From assembly GCA_038747545.1 (NCBI GenBank), contig JBCDJT010000075.1, positions 1 through 25,083 of the forward strand: a DNA stretch of 25,083 bases, in the 5' to 3' direction. The notes under the pieces were generated by a model. It had not been told where the DNA came from and made no database searches. It was given only the letters and a program-made list of their open reading frames with translations. Source of the stretch: JBCCMF01 sp038747545 (lineage in GTDB: Bacteria > Bacteroidota > Rhodothermia > Rhodothermales > JBCCMF01). The translations under genes were made by a program, and so were the position numbers. This document shows, piece by piece, positions 17,901 through 24,378 of this stretch (positions within the stretch are counted from its first letter, which is position 1; each line of letters begins with the position of its first letter).

Positions 17901-18357
17901 CATCGGCACGGACGGTGGCGATGGGGTAGTCGCACTGCCGCAGCATCTCGTCGATCATGCCTTGCAGGCCCAGCTTCATGCCGTCCTCGGGCGAGAAGAT
18001 CTTGGCGATGCCGTACGCCTCCAACTCCGCGATCTCCTCCGGCACGATCACGCCGCCGCCGCCCCCAAAGAGCTTGATGTGCCCTGCGCCGCGCTCGTAC
18101 AGCAGGTCGTGGGCGTACTTGAAGTACTCCATGTGCCCGCCCTGGTACGACGAGATGGCGATGGCGTGCGCGTCTTCCTGGATTGCCGTCTCCACCACGT
18201 CCTGCACCGAGCGGTTGTGGCCCAGGTGAATCACCTCGGCGCCGCTGGACTGCAAGATGCGGCGCATGATGTTGATGGCGGCATCGTGCCCGTCGAACAG
18301 ACTAGCGGCGGTGATGAAGCGGACGCGGTGGGTGAGCTGGTATCGCTGGGCTTCCAT
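14923..18357 (-). CDS. icmF: Isobutyryl-CoA mutase fused to G-protein chaperone (IcmF)
   Basis: A 1144-residue adenosylcobalamin-dependent mutase interconverting isobutyryl-CoA and n-butyryl-CoA, fused to the GTPase that gates cofactor loading. Domains in order: B12-binding (about 10-150, with FDGHD, lower axial ligand His24, and FGGGGGVI), MeaB-like G-domain (about 195-430, Walker A GTGGAGKS with Lys215), linker (about 430-570), and catalytic TIM barrel (about 570-1144, ending FEVGGQYRRNM). Phe600 (RMFAG) and Gln793 (AQNTC) match the isobutyryl-type residues that replace Tyr and Arg of methylmalonyl-CoA mutase. An extra Gly/Asp-rich stretch at about 702-778 before RGTVQADILKED is, from memory, usual in Bacteroidota homologues. 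The guanine-recognition NKxD motif reads NKFE (352-355). It appears monocistronic, with 165 bp or more of gap on both sides. Isovaleryl/pivalyl side activity is known for the family. Confidence 0.95.
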   Translation of the reverse strand: MEAQRYQLTHRVRFITAASLFDGHDAAINIMRRILQSSGAEVIHLGHNRSVQDVVETAIQEDAHAIAISSYQGGHMEYFKYAHDLLYERGAGHIKLFGGGGGVIVPEEIAELEAYGIAKIFSPEDGMKLGLQGMIDEMLRQCDYPIATVRADAPTAWTTADRVAHRLTRVEARVEHPETVAAEVQEGDGAAIDLPTLATKTAPVVGITGTGGAGKSTLTDELVRRFLTALPDVQVAVLSIDPTQRRSGGALLGDRIRMNSLYSLGEGRVYMRSFATRQRHRATSQALEEAVQVCQAAGFDLIILETAGIGQSDTEIEEFADLTVYVMTHDFGAPTQLEKIGMLDAADLVVLNKFEKRGSRDALRDIRKQVQRNRGLWQQPPDAMPVFPTMASQFNDPGVTKLFLALADHLNTHHGTDFQQSVYDAEGLPDVDPNALAIIPPKRQRYLGEIAESVRSYHDWAEAQVQTASRWHEAKGAKAQLLNWNPDDAEALLPRLEAMEAHWWNRLDPISQNLLGNWEANAEAYRKDIFTYEVRGRKIEAPLYVESLSGTKIPRVALPRTEHAGDRLRFALRENLPGYFPYTAGVFPFKRQGEDPTRMFAGEGSPERTNRRFHLVSAGMPARRLSTAFDSVTLYGFDPHHRPDIYGKVGNAGVSVCTLDDMKKLYSGFDLCARATSVSMTINGPAPMIMAMFLNTAIDQQVERHLRETGQLGGVQQALGTQPTYRPFGPNGEEDALPDGNDGFGLGLLGTSGPDLVQRGLLDADTYATLKADALKRVRGTVQADILKEDQAQNTCIFSTDFALRTMGDIQQYFIDHGVRNFYSVSISGYHIAEAGANPISQLAFTLSNGFTFVEYYLSRGMHIDNFAPNLSFFFSNGMDPEYSVIGRVARRIWAVTMREKYGANARSQKLKYHIQTSGRSLHAKEIQFNDIRTTLQALYAIYDNCNSLHTNAYDEAITTPTEESVRRAIAIQLIINRELGLAKNENPLQGAFIIEELTDLVEEAVLQEFERINDRGGVLGAMETMYQRGKIQEESMVYEHKKHTGELPLVGINTFVASEEETAEPTVSLMRSSTVEKEHQIENLQAFHTRHAEAAPDALAELKATARRGGNVFDALMDAVRVCSLGQITDALFEVGGQYRRNM

Positions 18358-18390
18358 CGGAACGGAAAACGGCTGGTGAATAGCAATCCA

Positions 18391-18400
18391 CCAACGTTGG
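18391..18400. promoter_or_regulatory. 10-bp palindrome upstream of icmF (candidate operator)
   Basis: CCAACGTTGG is a perfect palindrome 34-43 bp before the icmF ATG, within the 196-bp gap behind the DUF5615 gene. Flanking bases do not extend the symmetry. It could be a repressor site; chance is not excluded. Confidence 0.25.
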
Positions 18401-18553
18401 CTACGGGCATCCGTTCGGAAGCGCTTTTAGGTTTTCCGTGAGTTTGGGGGTGCTCGCGGAGAAGAGCAGAGGGCTTGCGGTGCTCGATGGGGTGTGTAGC
18501 CACTCGCTTTCGCGGTTCGGTTTTCAGACGCGCTCAGCGCTTTCGGGGTTTGG

Positions 18554-18877
18554 CTATCCAGTCACGCGCAGCACCTTGCTTGGAGCGATGGCGCTGATCT
18601 GGGCTTTGATATCCTTCACCAACGGCGCGAGGTCTTCGGTACGGTTGCTCTTGGCCTCCATCAGCACGATGCCGATATCGTACACGCTGAGGTTCTGTTG
18701 GTGCGGAATGCCCTGATCCGTCGTGATGAACGCATCAAACTCCGATGATGCAGCGGTGAGTAGCTTGCCGTTCTTCAGCCCATTCCACCCACGCTGCGGA
18801 ACAGTCACAGCTTCAATCTCAGGCGCAAGCAGGCGGACCAGCGCCTTCGGCATGTTCTCATCCAGCAGTGCTCTCAC
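18554..18877 (-). CDS. DUF5615 PIN-like protein (putative toxin)
   Basis: A 107-residue protein of the DUF5615/Mut7-C-like PIN group, usually found as the nuclease-like partner of a DUF433 protein in VapBC-type modules. It begins RALLDENMP (Asp6, Glu7) and carries FDAFITTDQGIPHQQN (Asp54 in TTD), the two conserved acidic motifs expected for a metal-dependent PIN-like site. VYDIGIVLMEAKSN lies in the C-terminal half. Its start overlaps the stop of the upstream DUF433 gene as ATGA (18874-18877), indicating translational coupling antitoxin-to-toxin. Assignment as a toxin rests on family and gene order; activity is not shown. Confidence 0.85.
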   Translation of the reverse strand: MRALLDENMPKALVRLLAPEIEAVTVPQRGWNGLKNGKLLTAASSEFDAFITTDQGIPHQQNLSVYDIGIVLMEAKSNRTEDLAPLVKDIKAQISAIAPSKVLRVTG

Positions 18878-19083
18878 GCGGCCTGCGCCTCTTGCAGCGT
18901 CATCTGGAGGTAGCCGACGGCCTGCTCCCGACTCACGGATGGGAAGTCGTCCAAGAACTTGTCGATGCTGTCGCCTGCTGCGAGGTGCTGGATAAGTATT
19001 TCAACAGGCACGCGTGTTCCAGTGAAGACGAGGGCACCGTTCATGACCTCGGGGTCCCGGGAAACGATTTGCTGACGTTTCAT
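18874..19083 (-). CDS. DUF433 antitoxin-type DNA-binding protein (copy adjacent to toxin)
   Basis: A 69-residue DUF433 protein. It reads IVSRDPEVMNGALVFTGTRVPVEILI, then a helical region with FLDDFPSVSREQAVGYLQ, the helix-turn-helix-like C-terminal half typical of the family. DUF433 members are the antitoxin partners of DUF5615 or VapC-like PIN proteins and often autorepress their promoter. Its stop overlaps the toxin start by 4 bp, and its own start is 9 bp after the stop of a second DUF433 gene, so all three are in one operon. Confidence 0.87.
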   Translation of the reverse strand: MKRQQIVSRDPEVMNGALVFTGTRVPVEILIQHLAAGDSIDKFLDDFPSVSREQAVGYLQMTLQEAQAA

Positions 19084-19092
19084 CCTATAGCC

Positions 19093-19323
19093 TCATGCTG
19101 CTTCCGAGGTCAAAATGTAGCGCTGCTCGCGGTCAGCGGCGTACGCCAAGCAGGTCAACACATCGTCTCGTGTGAGATAGGGAAAATCCTCCAGCAGCTC
19201 GTCGAGACTCATGCCAGAGGCCAGGTAGCTCAGTACGTCATACACCGTGATGCGCATGCCACGGATGCAGGGCTTGCCGCCTCGCTTGCCCGGTTCAATC
19301 GTGATGATGTCTTTGTAGTCCAT
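19093..19323 (-). CDS. Second DUF433 antitoxin-type protein (first gene of the module)
   Basis: A 76-residue DUF433 protein from ATG 19323. An in-frame ATG 14 codons upstream gives a His/Gly-rich extension not seen in the family, so it is not used. It reads DIITIEPGKRGGKPCIRGMRITVYDVLSYL followed by DELLEDFPYLTRDDVLTCLAYAADRE, a canonical DUF433 sequence, and closer to the family pattern than its neighbour. It is clearly diverged from the 18874-19083 copy, so it is not a recent duplication. No toxin gene of its own is seen. It may have lost it, or may pair with the same DUF5615 protein. Confidence 0.87.
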   Translation of the reverse strand: MDYKDIITIEPGKRGGKPCIRGMRITVYDVLSYLASGMSLDELLEDFPYLTRDDVLTCLAYAADREQRYILTSEAA

Positions 19324-19449
19324 AGCAACCTCACCAACTCCGTGGCCGTGTTCAAGGCTAACCATTGCGATTGAGACGCGTGCTCATCTGGCCTGTTTCA
19401 TCAACGCGATGGCATACTCGCGGCCATCATTGCACCTCATCGACAAAGA

Positions 19450-19482
19450 AAGGGCTGAGCGATCGGATGTCGCCCAGCCCTT
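19450..19482 (-). terminator. Rho-independent terminator of the glucan phosphorylase gene
   Basis: Read on the minus strand, AAGGGCTG pairs with CAGCCCTT, continues through a G-U pair to GCGA/TCGC, and closes with a 7-nt loop. This gives a stem of about 13 bp starting 25 bp after the phosphorylase stop codon and followed by TCTTTGTC. The G-U pair forms only in the minus-strand RNA, which supports this orientation. Confidence 0.8.
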
Positions 19483-19507
19483 GGTACGCTTAGCATGCTG
19501 ACTAGAA

Positions 19508-21544
19508 TCAGCTGGTCTTGTACATCTGCTCGATGTAATCCGTCACCTGGCGGCGGGCGCTGAACTGGAGCGGCAGCGCCCCGATGGCTTGGCGCATCCG
19601 GGCGATCCACTTCGTGGGCAGGCCGTTGGCGTCGCGCTCGTAGAAGTCGGGCATGACGCTGTGCAGCAGCGTGTCGTAGAGGAACGTGGCGTCTTCGTTG
19701 TCCTGCACAGCCGGGTCCTTGTACGCCGACGAGGCGTCGTCGCCAATGCTCCAGCCGTTGGTGCCGTTGTACCCTTCAGGCCACCAGCCGTCCAAGATCG
19801 ACAGGTTGAGGCCGCCGTGCGAGGCCACCTTCTGGCCGCTCGTGCCGCTCGCTTCGTATGGGCGCCGCGGGTTGTTGAGCCACACGTCGCTGCCGGACGT
19901 CATCATGCGCCCGATCTCCATGTTGTAGTTCTCCAGGAAGATCAGCCGACCTTTGAACGCGGGGTGCTGCGTCATGTCGTAGATTTGCTTGATGAACGCC
20001 TGTCCACCCTTGTCGGCGGGGTGGGCTTTGCCGGCGTAGATCAGCTGTATTGGGCGGCCTTCCTGCGAGAACACGTCGATGGCGCGTTCTAAGTGGTGGA
20101 AGAACAGCGGCGCGCGCTTGTACGTGGCAAACCGCCGTGCAAAGCCGATGGTCAGCGCCTCGGGATCGAGCGCGGGCTGCTGGTTCAGCGTCTGGCGCGT
20201 CACCTGCACGTTTACGTACTCAACGAGGGCGCGGCGCGACATCGAGCGCAGCTCCCACAGCTCGGCATCGGAGAGTGCGGCGGCCTTGGCCCAGTAGTCG
20301 GTGTCGTGGTAATGGCTCCACCAGTCGCCGAGCTTGTCGGAGTAGAAGTTCTTGGCGATGGCCGACGTCCAGGTGGGTAGATGCACGCCGTTGGTGATTT
20401 GGCCGATGGGCACCTCGTCTACCGAGCGGTCCGGGTACATCTCCTTCCACTGGTCGCGGGCGACTTCGCCATTGAGCTTGGACACGCCGTTGGCCTGACG
20501 TGCCAGCTTGAGGCCGAGCACCGTCATGGTGAAGCGCTCGCTCATATCGTGCGGGTTGGTGCGGCCGTACGAGAGGATGTCGTGGTGCGACATGCCCAGC
20601 GTCTCGCGCATGAGGTCCATCTCGCGCAGGAAGAGTTCGGGCTCAAAGTAGTCGTGCCCAGCCTTCACGGGCGTGTGCGTCGTGAAGACGCAGGCGGCGC
20701 GCACCTCGTTTTCGGCGGTGAGGCGGTCGGTGCCCGCGTGCAGCTTTTCGCGCAGCAGCTCGAACGTGAGGAAGGCGCAGTGGCCTTCGTTGAGGTGGTA
20801 CACCTCAGGGTCTTGGCCCAGCGCCCGCAGCAGCCGCATTCCGCCGATACCGAGGATGATTTCCTGCTGGATGCGCGTGGTGCGGTCGCCGCCGTAGAGG
20901 CGGCACGTCAGCTTACGCAGGTGGTCGGGGTTGGCGCCGAAGTCGCTGTCGAGGAAGTACATCGCTGTGCGCCCCAGGTCGAGGCGCCACGCCATCAGGT
21001 GCAGCGGCTGGTGGCCTAGGTGGACCGTCACCACGAGGGGCGTGCCGAGGTCGTCGGTGGCCAGCGTGAGCGGGTGCGTCGTCGGGTTGAACGTCGGGTA
21101 GCTGGCTTCTTGCCAGCCGTCGCTGCCGAAGGTCTGCTTGAAGTAGCCGTCGCGCAGCAGCAGGCCGATGGTGGTGAACGGCAGGCCGAGATCAGAGGCC
21201 GCCTTGGCATGGTCGCCGGCGAGAACGCCGAGGCCACCGGAGTAGATCGACATGCTCTCGTGCAGCCCGTACTCCATGCAGAAGTAGGCCGTTACCGGGC
21301 CATCGCTGTACGGCCCGGGGGTGTTCATATAGGCGTCGAACTGCGCATAGATGGCATCCACACGAGCTGCGTACTCCGCGTCTGCCAGCACGGCGACGTC
21401 GGCAGCTTGTAGCGCCGCGACGGGGGAGTTGTCAGCGGCGCGGAAGGCGTCGGGGTTGAGGGCGTGGAAGAGGGCTTGCGCCTCGGTGGACCACGCCCAC
21501 CACATGTTGCCAGCCAGGGATTCAAGTTTACTGCGAGTCGTCAT
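19508..21544 (-). CDS. glgP: Alpha-glucan (glycogen/maltodextrin) phosphorylase, GT35
   Basis: A 678-residue pyridoxal-phosphate enzyme that releases glucose-1-phosphate from alpha-1,4-glucans in the cytoplasm. The N-terminus (NMWWAWSTEAQALFHALNPDAF) is the short DUF3417-type region of the compact bacterial/archaeal phosphorylase group, not the longer N-terminus of E. coli GlgP. Other landmarks are YFCMEYGLHESMSIYSGGLG, YHLNEGHCAF, FTTHTPVKAGHD, ITNGVHLPTW and FARRFATYKRA. The PLP-lysine region is EASGTSGQKVASHGGLNLS with Lys572 as the Schiff-base lysine, followed by LDGWWPEGY. It is monocistronic by layout: terminator just downstream, a second terminator about 220 bp upstream closing the preceding gene, and a LacI-like operator in its promoter region. 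This suggests control by carbohydrate supply. Confidence 0.93.
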   Translation of the reverse strand: MTTRSKLESLAGNMWWAWSTEAQALFHALNPDAFRAADNSPVAALQAADVAVLADAEYAARVDAIYAQFDAYMNTPGPYSDGPVTAYFCMEYGLHESMSIYSGGLGVLAGDHAKAASDLGLPFTTIGLLLRDGYFKQTFGSDGWQEASYPTFNPTTHPLTLATDDLGTPLVVTVHLGHQPLHLMAWRLDLGRTAMYFLDSDFGANPDHLRKLTCRLYGGDRTTRIQQEIILGIGGMRLLRALGQDPEVYHLNEGHCAFLTFELLREKLHAGTDRLTAENEVRAACVFTTHTPVKAGHDYFEPELFLREMDLMRETLGMSHHDILSYGRTNPHDMSERFTMTVLGLKLARQANGVSKLNGEVARDQWKEMYPDRSVDEVPIGQITNGVHLPTWTSAIAKNFYSDKLGDWWSHYHDTDYWAKAAALSDAELWELRSMSRRALVEYVNVQVTRQTLNQQPALDPEALTIGFARRFATYKRAPLFFHHLERAIDVFSQEGRPIQLIYAGKAHPADKGGQAFIKQIYDMTQHPAFKGRLIFLENYNMEIGRMMTSGSDVWLNNPRRPYEASGTSGQKVASHGGLNLSILDGWWPEGYNGTNGWSIGDDASSAYKDPAVQDNEDATFLYDTLLHSVMPDFYERDANGLPTKWIARMRQAIGALPLQFSARRQVTDYIEQMYKTS

Positions 21545-21596
21545 AATCGACAGAAGAGTCGTCTGAGGGGAATCGGCGATATATACACTATGCTGC

Positions 21597-21608
21597 GTAA
21601 ACGCTTAC
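21597..21608. promoter_or_regulatory. LacI-family/cre-like operator upstream of glgP
   Basis: GTAAACGCTTAC, extended as CGTAAACGCTTACAT, fits the central AAxCGxTT pattern of LacI-family operators and the Gram-positive cre consensus with one mismatch. It lies 53-64 bp before the glgP ATG, next to an AT-rich TATATA stretch (about 21578-21584) that could be the -10 region. The regulator is not in the window. Confidence 0.5.
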
Positions 21609-21762
21609 ATCAGGCCATACGTGCCCAAACAGTGCGGCTGCGCATGAGGCGCAAACCAGAATATACGCTCACCTTTTGGGGGATTCGGTACGTCGGCGGC
21701 CAGATTATTCCAGAAAATGGCTTTGGAAGCGCTTTACACGAGCCTGTGGTACCTCCCAAACG

Positions 21763-21788
21763 AAAAAAGCCCGTGCAAGCCGCTCGGG
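21763..21788 (-). terminator. Rho-independent terminator of the DUF5916 gene
   Basis: On the minus strand CCCG-A-GC / GC-A-CGGG form a stem with one A-A mismatch and a GGCTT loop, followed by C and six T residues. It lies about 50 bp behind the DUF5916 stop. The remaining gap up to the glgP start (about 220 bp) holds the operator and no gene that I can support. Confidence 0.75.
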
Positions 21789-21836
21789 ATTTAATCGAGA
21801 CTTTACCTGCAAGGGGTCAAACAGACCGTGTGTGCG

Positions 21837-24161
21837 CTACATCCTGAACAAATACTGGAACTTGAAGAAAATCTGCCGCTCGCTGGCAAAGAAGCGCGTC
21901 TGGAGGTCGTCGGCGTCGAAACCCGTGCGCGGCAGGTTCAGGTAATCGTGCGTGGAGCCGACGTAAAACGCCGAGAACGGGTTGATCTTGTAGGTAACAA
22001 GCGGGTCGATCTCCAGGCGTTCGGCGAAGTCGTTGTACTGCACGACGGTGCGCACGAAGAGGCGGCGCGTGAACTGGTAGTTGACGCGGGCACGCGCGAT
22101 GTAGCCGCTGAAGAACGCCTCGCCCGTGCCGCGGTCCTCCAGGCGCTGGAAGTTGAAGCGTGGCTGGATGGACAGGCGCGAGGTGGGGCGGACGGTGCCC
22201 CAGATGCTGACGTCGTTACGCTGCCCAACCTCGGGCGCGTCGGGGTCGAGGAAGAGACCGTCGCCGGTGCGTACGTTGAAGCCGAGCTGGACGGGGTTGC
22301 TGAAGTTGCTGTTTACGTTGATGCGCACAAACTGCATCCCGTTGAAGTCCAGCCCCGCGAATTGCTGCTGCGAGCGGACGTAGAGAAGCAGCACCTCGGT
22401 CTGGCGCTTGAGCTGTGTGTTGATGCCCGCCGCCAGCCACGCCTGCTTCTGCACGCCGTCGAAGTTCCACTCGCTCTGCCCCTCCACGAACGGAATCAGC
22501 CGATCCACGAACGCTGTCTTGGGGAAGAGCACGAACGCCTGCTCGGCGTTGAGACGGCGGGCGTTGTTCTGGCCGATGAAGCCGAGGTCGGCGCGGAAGC
22601 TGGGGCTGATCTGCTCGTAGCTGACCTCCGTGTTCCAGATGCGCGCCTCGCGCTCGGCGCCGATCACCAACGCGTGCCCGCCGAACGTCTCGCCATCGAG
22701 CGCGCCCGTGTAGCCATCGCCAAAGCGCAGATCGTCCAGCCCAAGCCCGTCGGTGAGCGTGGGGTCGTTGATCTCGCTGGTGGTGCTGAAGACGTACTGC
22801 CCGCCGATCAAGTAGTTGTTCGACAGCCGCTTGAGGCCGTCTATGCCTACCGTGGTGCCGCCGCCGCCGCGGTCCATCCGCCGGTCGGTCACCATCGCGC
22901 CCAAGTAGCTGTTCTCGCCGAAGCTGTGGCGCGCTCGCACGATGTTGGAGAAGCTGGCGCCGCCCTCAATCAAGCGGCTCGACTCCTCGAAGGGCAGCAG
23001 CACGGGCGAGGTCAGGTCGCGGGCGCCGATGTAGCCCACGTCGGTCTGGCCGAACCGCCCCGTCAGCTTGGCCGCCAGCGAGGGGTCGTTGATGGCGCGG
23101 GTATAGACGGTTTCGAGGAACGTGTCGAACAGGTTGGCGCCTTCCTGGAAGAACGGCCGCTGCTCGTCGAAGGCGAGCGCGAACGGCGAGTTGACGTCGA
23201 TCTGGTCGGCGTCGGCTTCAATCTGGCTGAAGTCTGGGTTGACGGTGACATCTGCGGTGAGGCTGGACGTGATGCCGTACTTGACGGCGAGCGACGGCTC
23301 GGCCTCAAAGCGCTGCCCGTTGAGCCCCGCACCGGGGACGTCGCGGGACGCTAACGTGGCGGCCTGTGCGCCTACGAGCGCGGGCATCACCTCCAGGTTG
23401 CTGCCCGACTGTACGCCGCGGATGCCCGTGAAGGCGCCCAGCTGGCACGCGAAGCAGGCGTTCTCGTCGTCGATGGCGGCCCAGCTGTAGCGGTTGCGGC
23501 TGTCGCGCGGGTGGGTGATCCAGAAGGTGCCGCGCCACGTCTGCACGTCTTGCTGTGGGAAGCGCAGGCTGCGGAACGGGATGGCGAACTCGACCTGATA
23601 GCCCGTCTCTGTGATGCGCCCTTCGGAGCTGTAGATCAGGTTGAAGTTGCTGTCCTCGTTGCCGTTGAGGCTGCGCGTGTCGCCCTGGACGCCGAGCGGG
23701 TTGGCGGCGATGAAGTACGTCTGCTGGCCGTCGCCGTTGGTGTCGAGGATGATGCCTACGTAGTCGTCGCGCCAGATCTGGTCGCGGTCGCTGAGGTTGG
23801 CGCGGATCTCGGCCGGATCGTCCTCGATGACGTAGGCGATGTACAGGTGCTTGTCGTCGTACGTCATCCGGGCCTCGATGCCGATGGGCGGCTCGGCGAG
23901 GTTGTCGGGGAAGTTCTCCGAGAAGTTGCCTGCGCGGGCCGCCTGCAGCCATCCCCGGTCCGTCAAATCCCCATCCACGATGATCGCCTCGGTCGTAGGC
24001 ACCACGCTGAGCGAGGGCATAAGGTTGGGCGTGAACGCCGTCGTTCTCGATAGGCGCTCGGGGTCCGTATCGGCAGAGGGCTGGGCGAGCGCATATGTGC
24101 TAAAAAAGCAACACAGAAAGCACAGAGCGACGGGGCAAAAGCGGTTGAAGCGAGGCGTCAT
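21837..24161 (-). CDS. DUF5916 outer-membrane protein with CBM9-like N-domain
   Basis: A 774-residue exported protein from ATG 24161. The in-frame ATG at 24227 would add 22 non-signal residues. The signal peptide is about residues 1-26 (ending STYALAQ). Next comes a family-9 carbohydrate-binding-like beta-sandwich (about 55-250), opening with IIVDGDLTDRGWLQA and containing YDDKHLYIAYVIEDDP and DDYVGIILDTNGDGQQTYFI. The DUF5916 region then has VNPDFSQIEADADQIDVN and FDEQRPFFQEGANLF, family hallmarks, and a barrel-like C-terminal half ending FKFQYLFRM. Members are common in Bacteroidota/Rhodothermota envelopes; their substrate is not established. Own terminator downstream. Separated by 217 bp from the peroxidase gene upstream. 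Confidence 0.88.
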   Translation of the reverse strand: MTPRFNRFCPVALCFLCCFFSTYALAQPSADTDPERLSRTTAFTPNLMPSLSVVPTTEAIIVDGDLTDRGWLQAARAGNFSENFPDNLAEPPIGIEARMTYDDKHLYIAYVIEDDPAEIRANLSDRDQIWRDDYVGIILDTNGDGQQTYFIAANPLGVQGDTRSLNGNEDSNFNLIYSSEGRITETGYQVEFAIPFRSLRFPQQDVQTWRGTFWITHPRDSRNRYSWAAIDDENACFACQLGAFTGIRGVQSGSNLEVMPALVGAQAATLASRDVPGAGLNGQRFEAEPSLAVKYGITSSLTADVTVNPDFSQIEADADQIDVNSPFALAFDEQRPFFQEGANLFDTFLETVYTRAINDPSLAAKLTGRFGQTDVGYIGARDLTSPVLLPFEESSRLIEGGASFSNIVRARHSFGENSYLGAMVTDRRMDRGGGGTTVGIDGLKRLSNNYLIGGQYVFSTTSEINDPTLTDGLGLDDLRFGDGYTGALDGETFGGHALVIGAEREARIWNTEVSYEQISPSFRADLGFIGQNNARRLNAEQAFVLFPKTAFVDRLIPFVEGQSEWNFDGVQKQAWLAAGINTQLKRQTEVLLLYVRSQQQFAGLDFNGMQFVRINVNSNFSNPVQLGFNVRTGDGLFLDPDAPEVGQRNDVSIWGTVRPTSRLSIQPRFNFQRLEDRGTGEAFFSGYIARARVNYQFTRRLFVRTVVQYNDFAERLEIDPLVTYKINPFSAFYVGSTHDYLNLPRTGFDADDLQTRFFASERQIFFKFQYLFRM

Positions 24162-24275
24162 GGAGGAGAATCTGGAACGACGTGAAGGAGCGGGCGACGC
24201 AAAAAGCTGCAGCTGCTCTGGCGACAAGTGGTGTAAGAGAGATACTTGGTCGCCTCAAATGGTTGGCATGCTGCG

Positions 24276-24297
24276 AAAAAAACAGCAGCATAGCTGC
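24276..24297 (-). terminator. Short-stem terminator behind the peroxidase gene
   Basis: Read on the minus strand, GCAGC-TAT-GCTGC is followed by TG and seven T residues, about 80 bp after the peroxidase stop. The stem is only 5 bp, so efficiency is uncertain. The second stem arm can pair instead with a downstream GCAGCAT (24268-24274 on the plus strand as ATGCTGC), giving an alternative hairpin. Confidence 0.5.
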
Positions 24298-24378
24298 ACC
24301 CTACGGGGGCGTAACGAGCGAGTTACAGCGGAGGCATCGTCAGTGGGCGAAACCGCCCTTCTTCACGCAACGCCCACC

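Noticed and set aside
18363..18438. Separated inverted repeat CGGAAAAC/GTTTTCCG upstream of icmF
   Set aside because: The arms are 60 bp apart, with no supporting structure between them; not convincing as a hairpin or operator.
15508..18441. Very long plus-strand open frame (977 codons) opposite icmF
   Set aside because: It is the antisense of a strongly recognised IcmF gene. Its Val/Ala/Arg/Asp-rich, repeat-free translation is the usual by-product of GC-rich codon bias on the complementary strand.
18505..18545. Direct repeat CGCTTTCG at 18505-18512 and 18538-18545
   Set aside because: Two 8-mers without further copies or symmetry in a GC-rich gap are likely chance; no link to a promoter could be shown.
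19384..19440. 18-codon minus-strand ORF (begins MRCNDGREYA) between the glgP terminator and the DUF433 module
   Set aside because: Too short, no ribosome-binding signal and no recognised family. It could be a leader peptide or gene remnant, but nothing supports coding.
21828..23354. 508-codon plus-strand open frame opposite the DUF5916 gene
   Set aside because: Same antisense effect; the minus-strand DUF5916 protein has clear family motifs and a signal peptide, while this frame has none.
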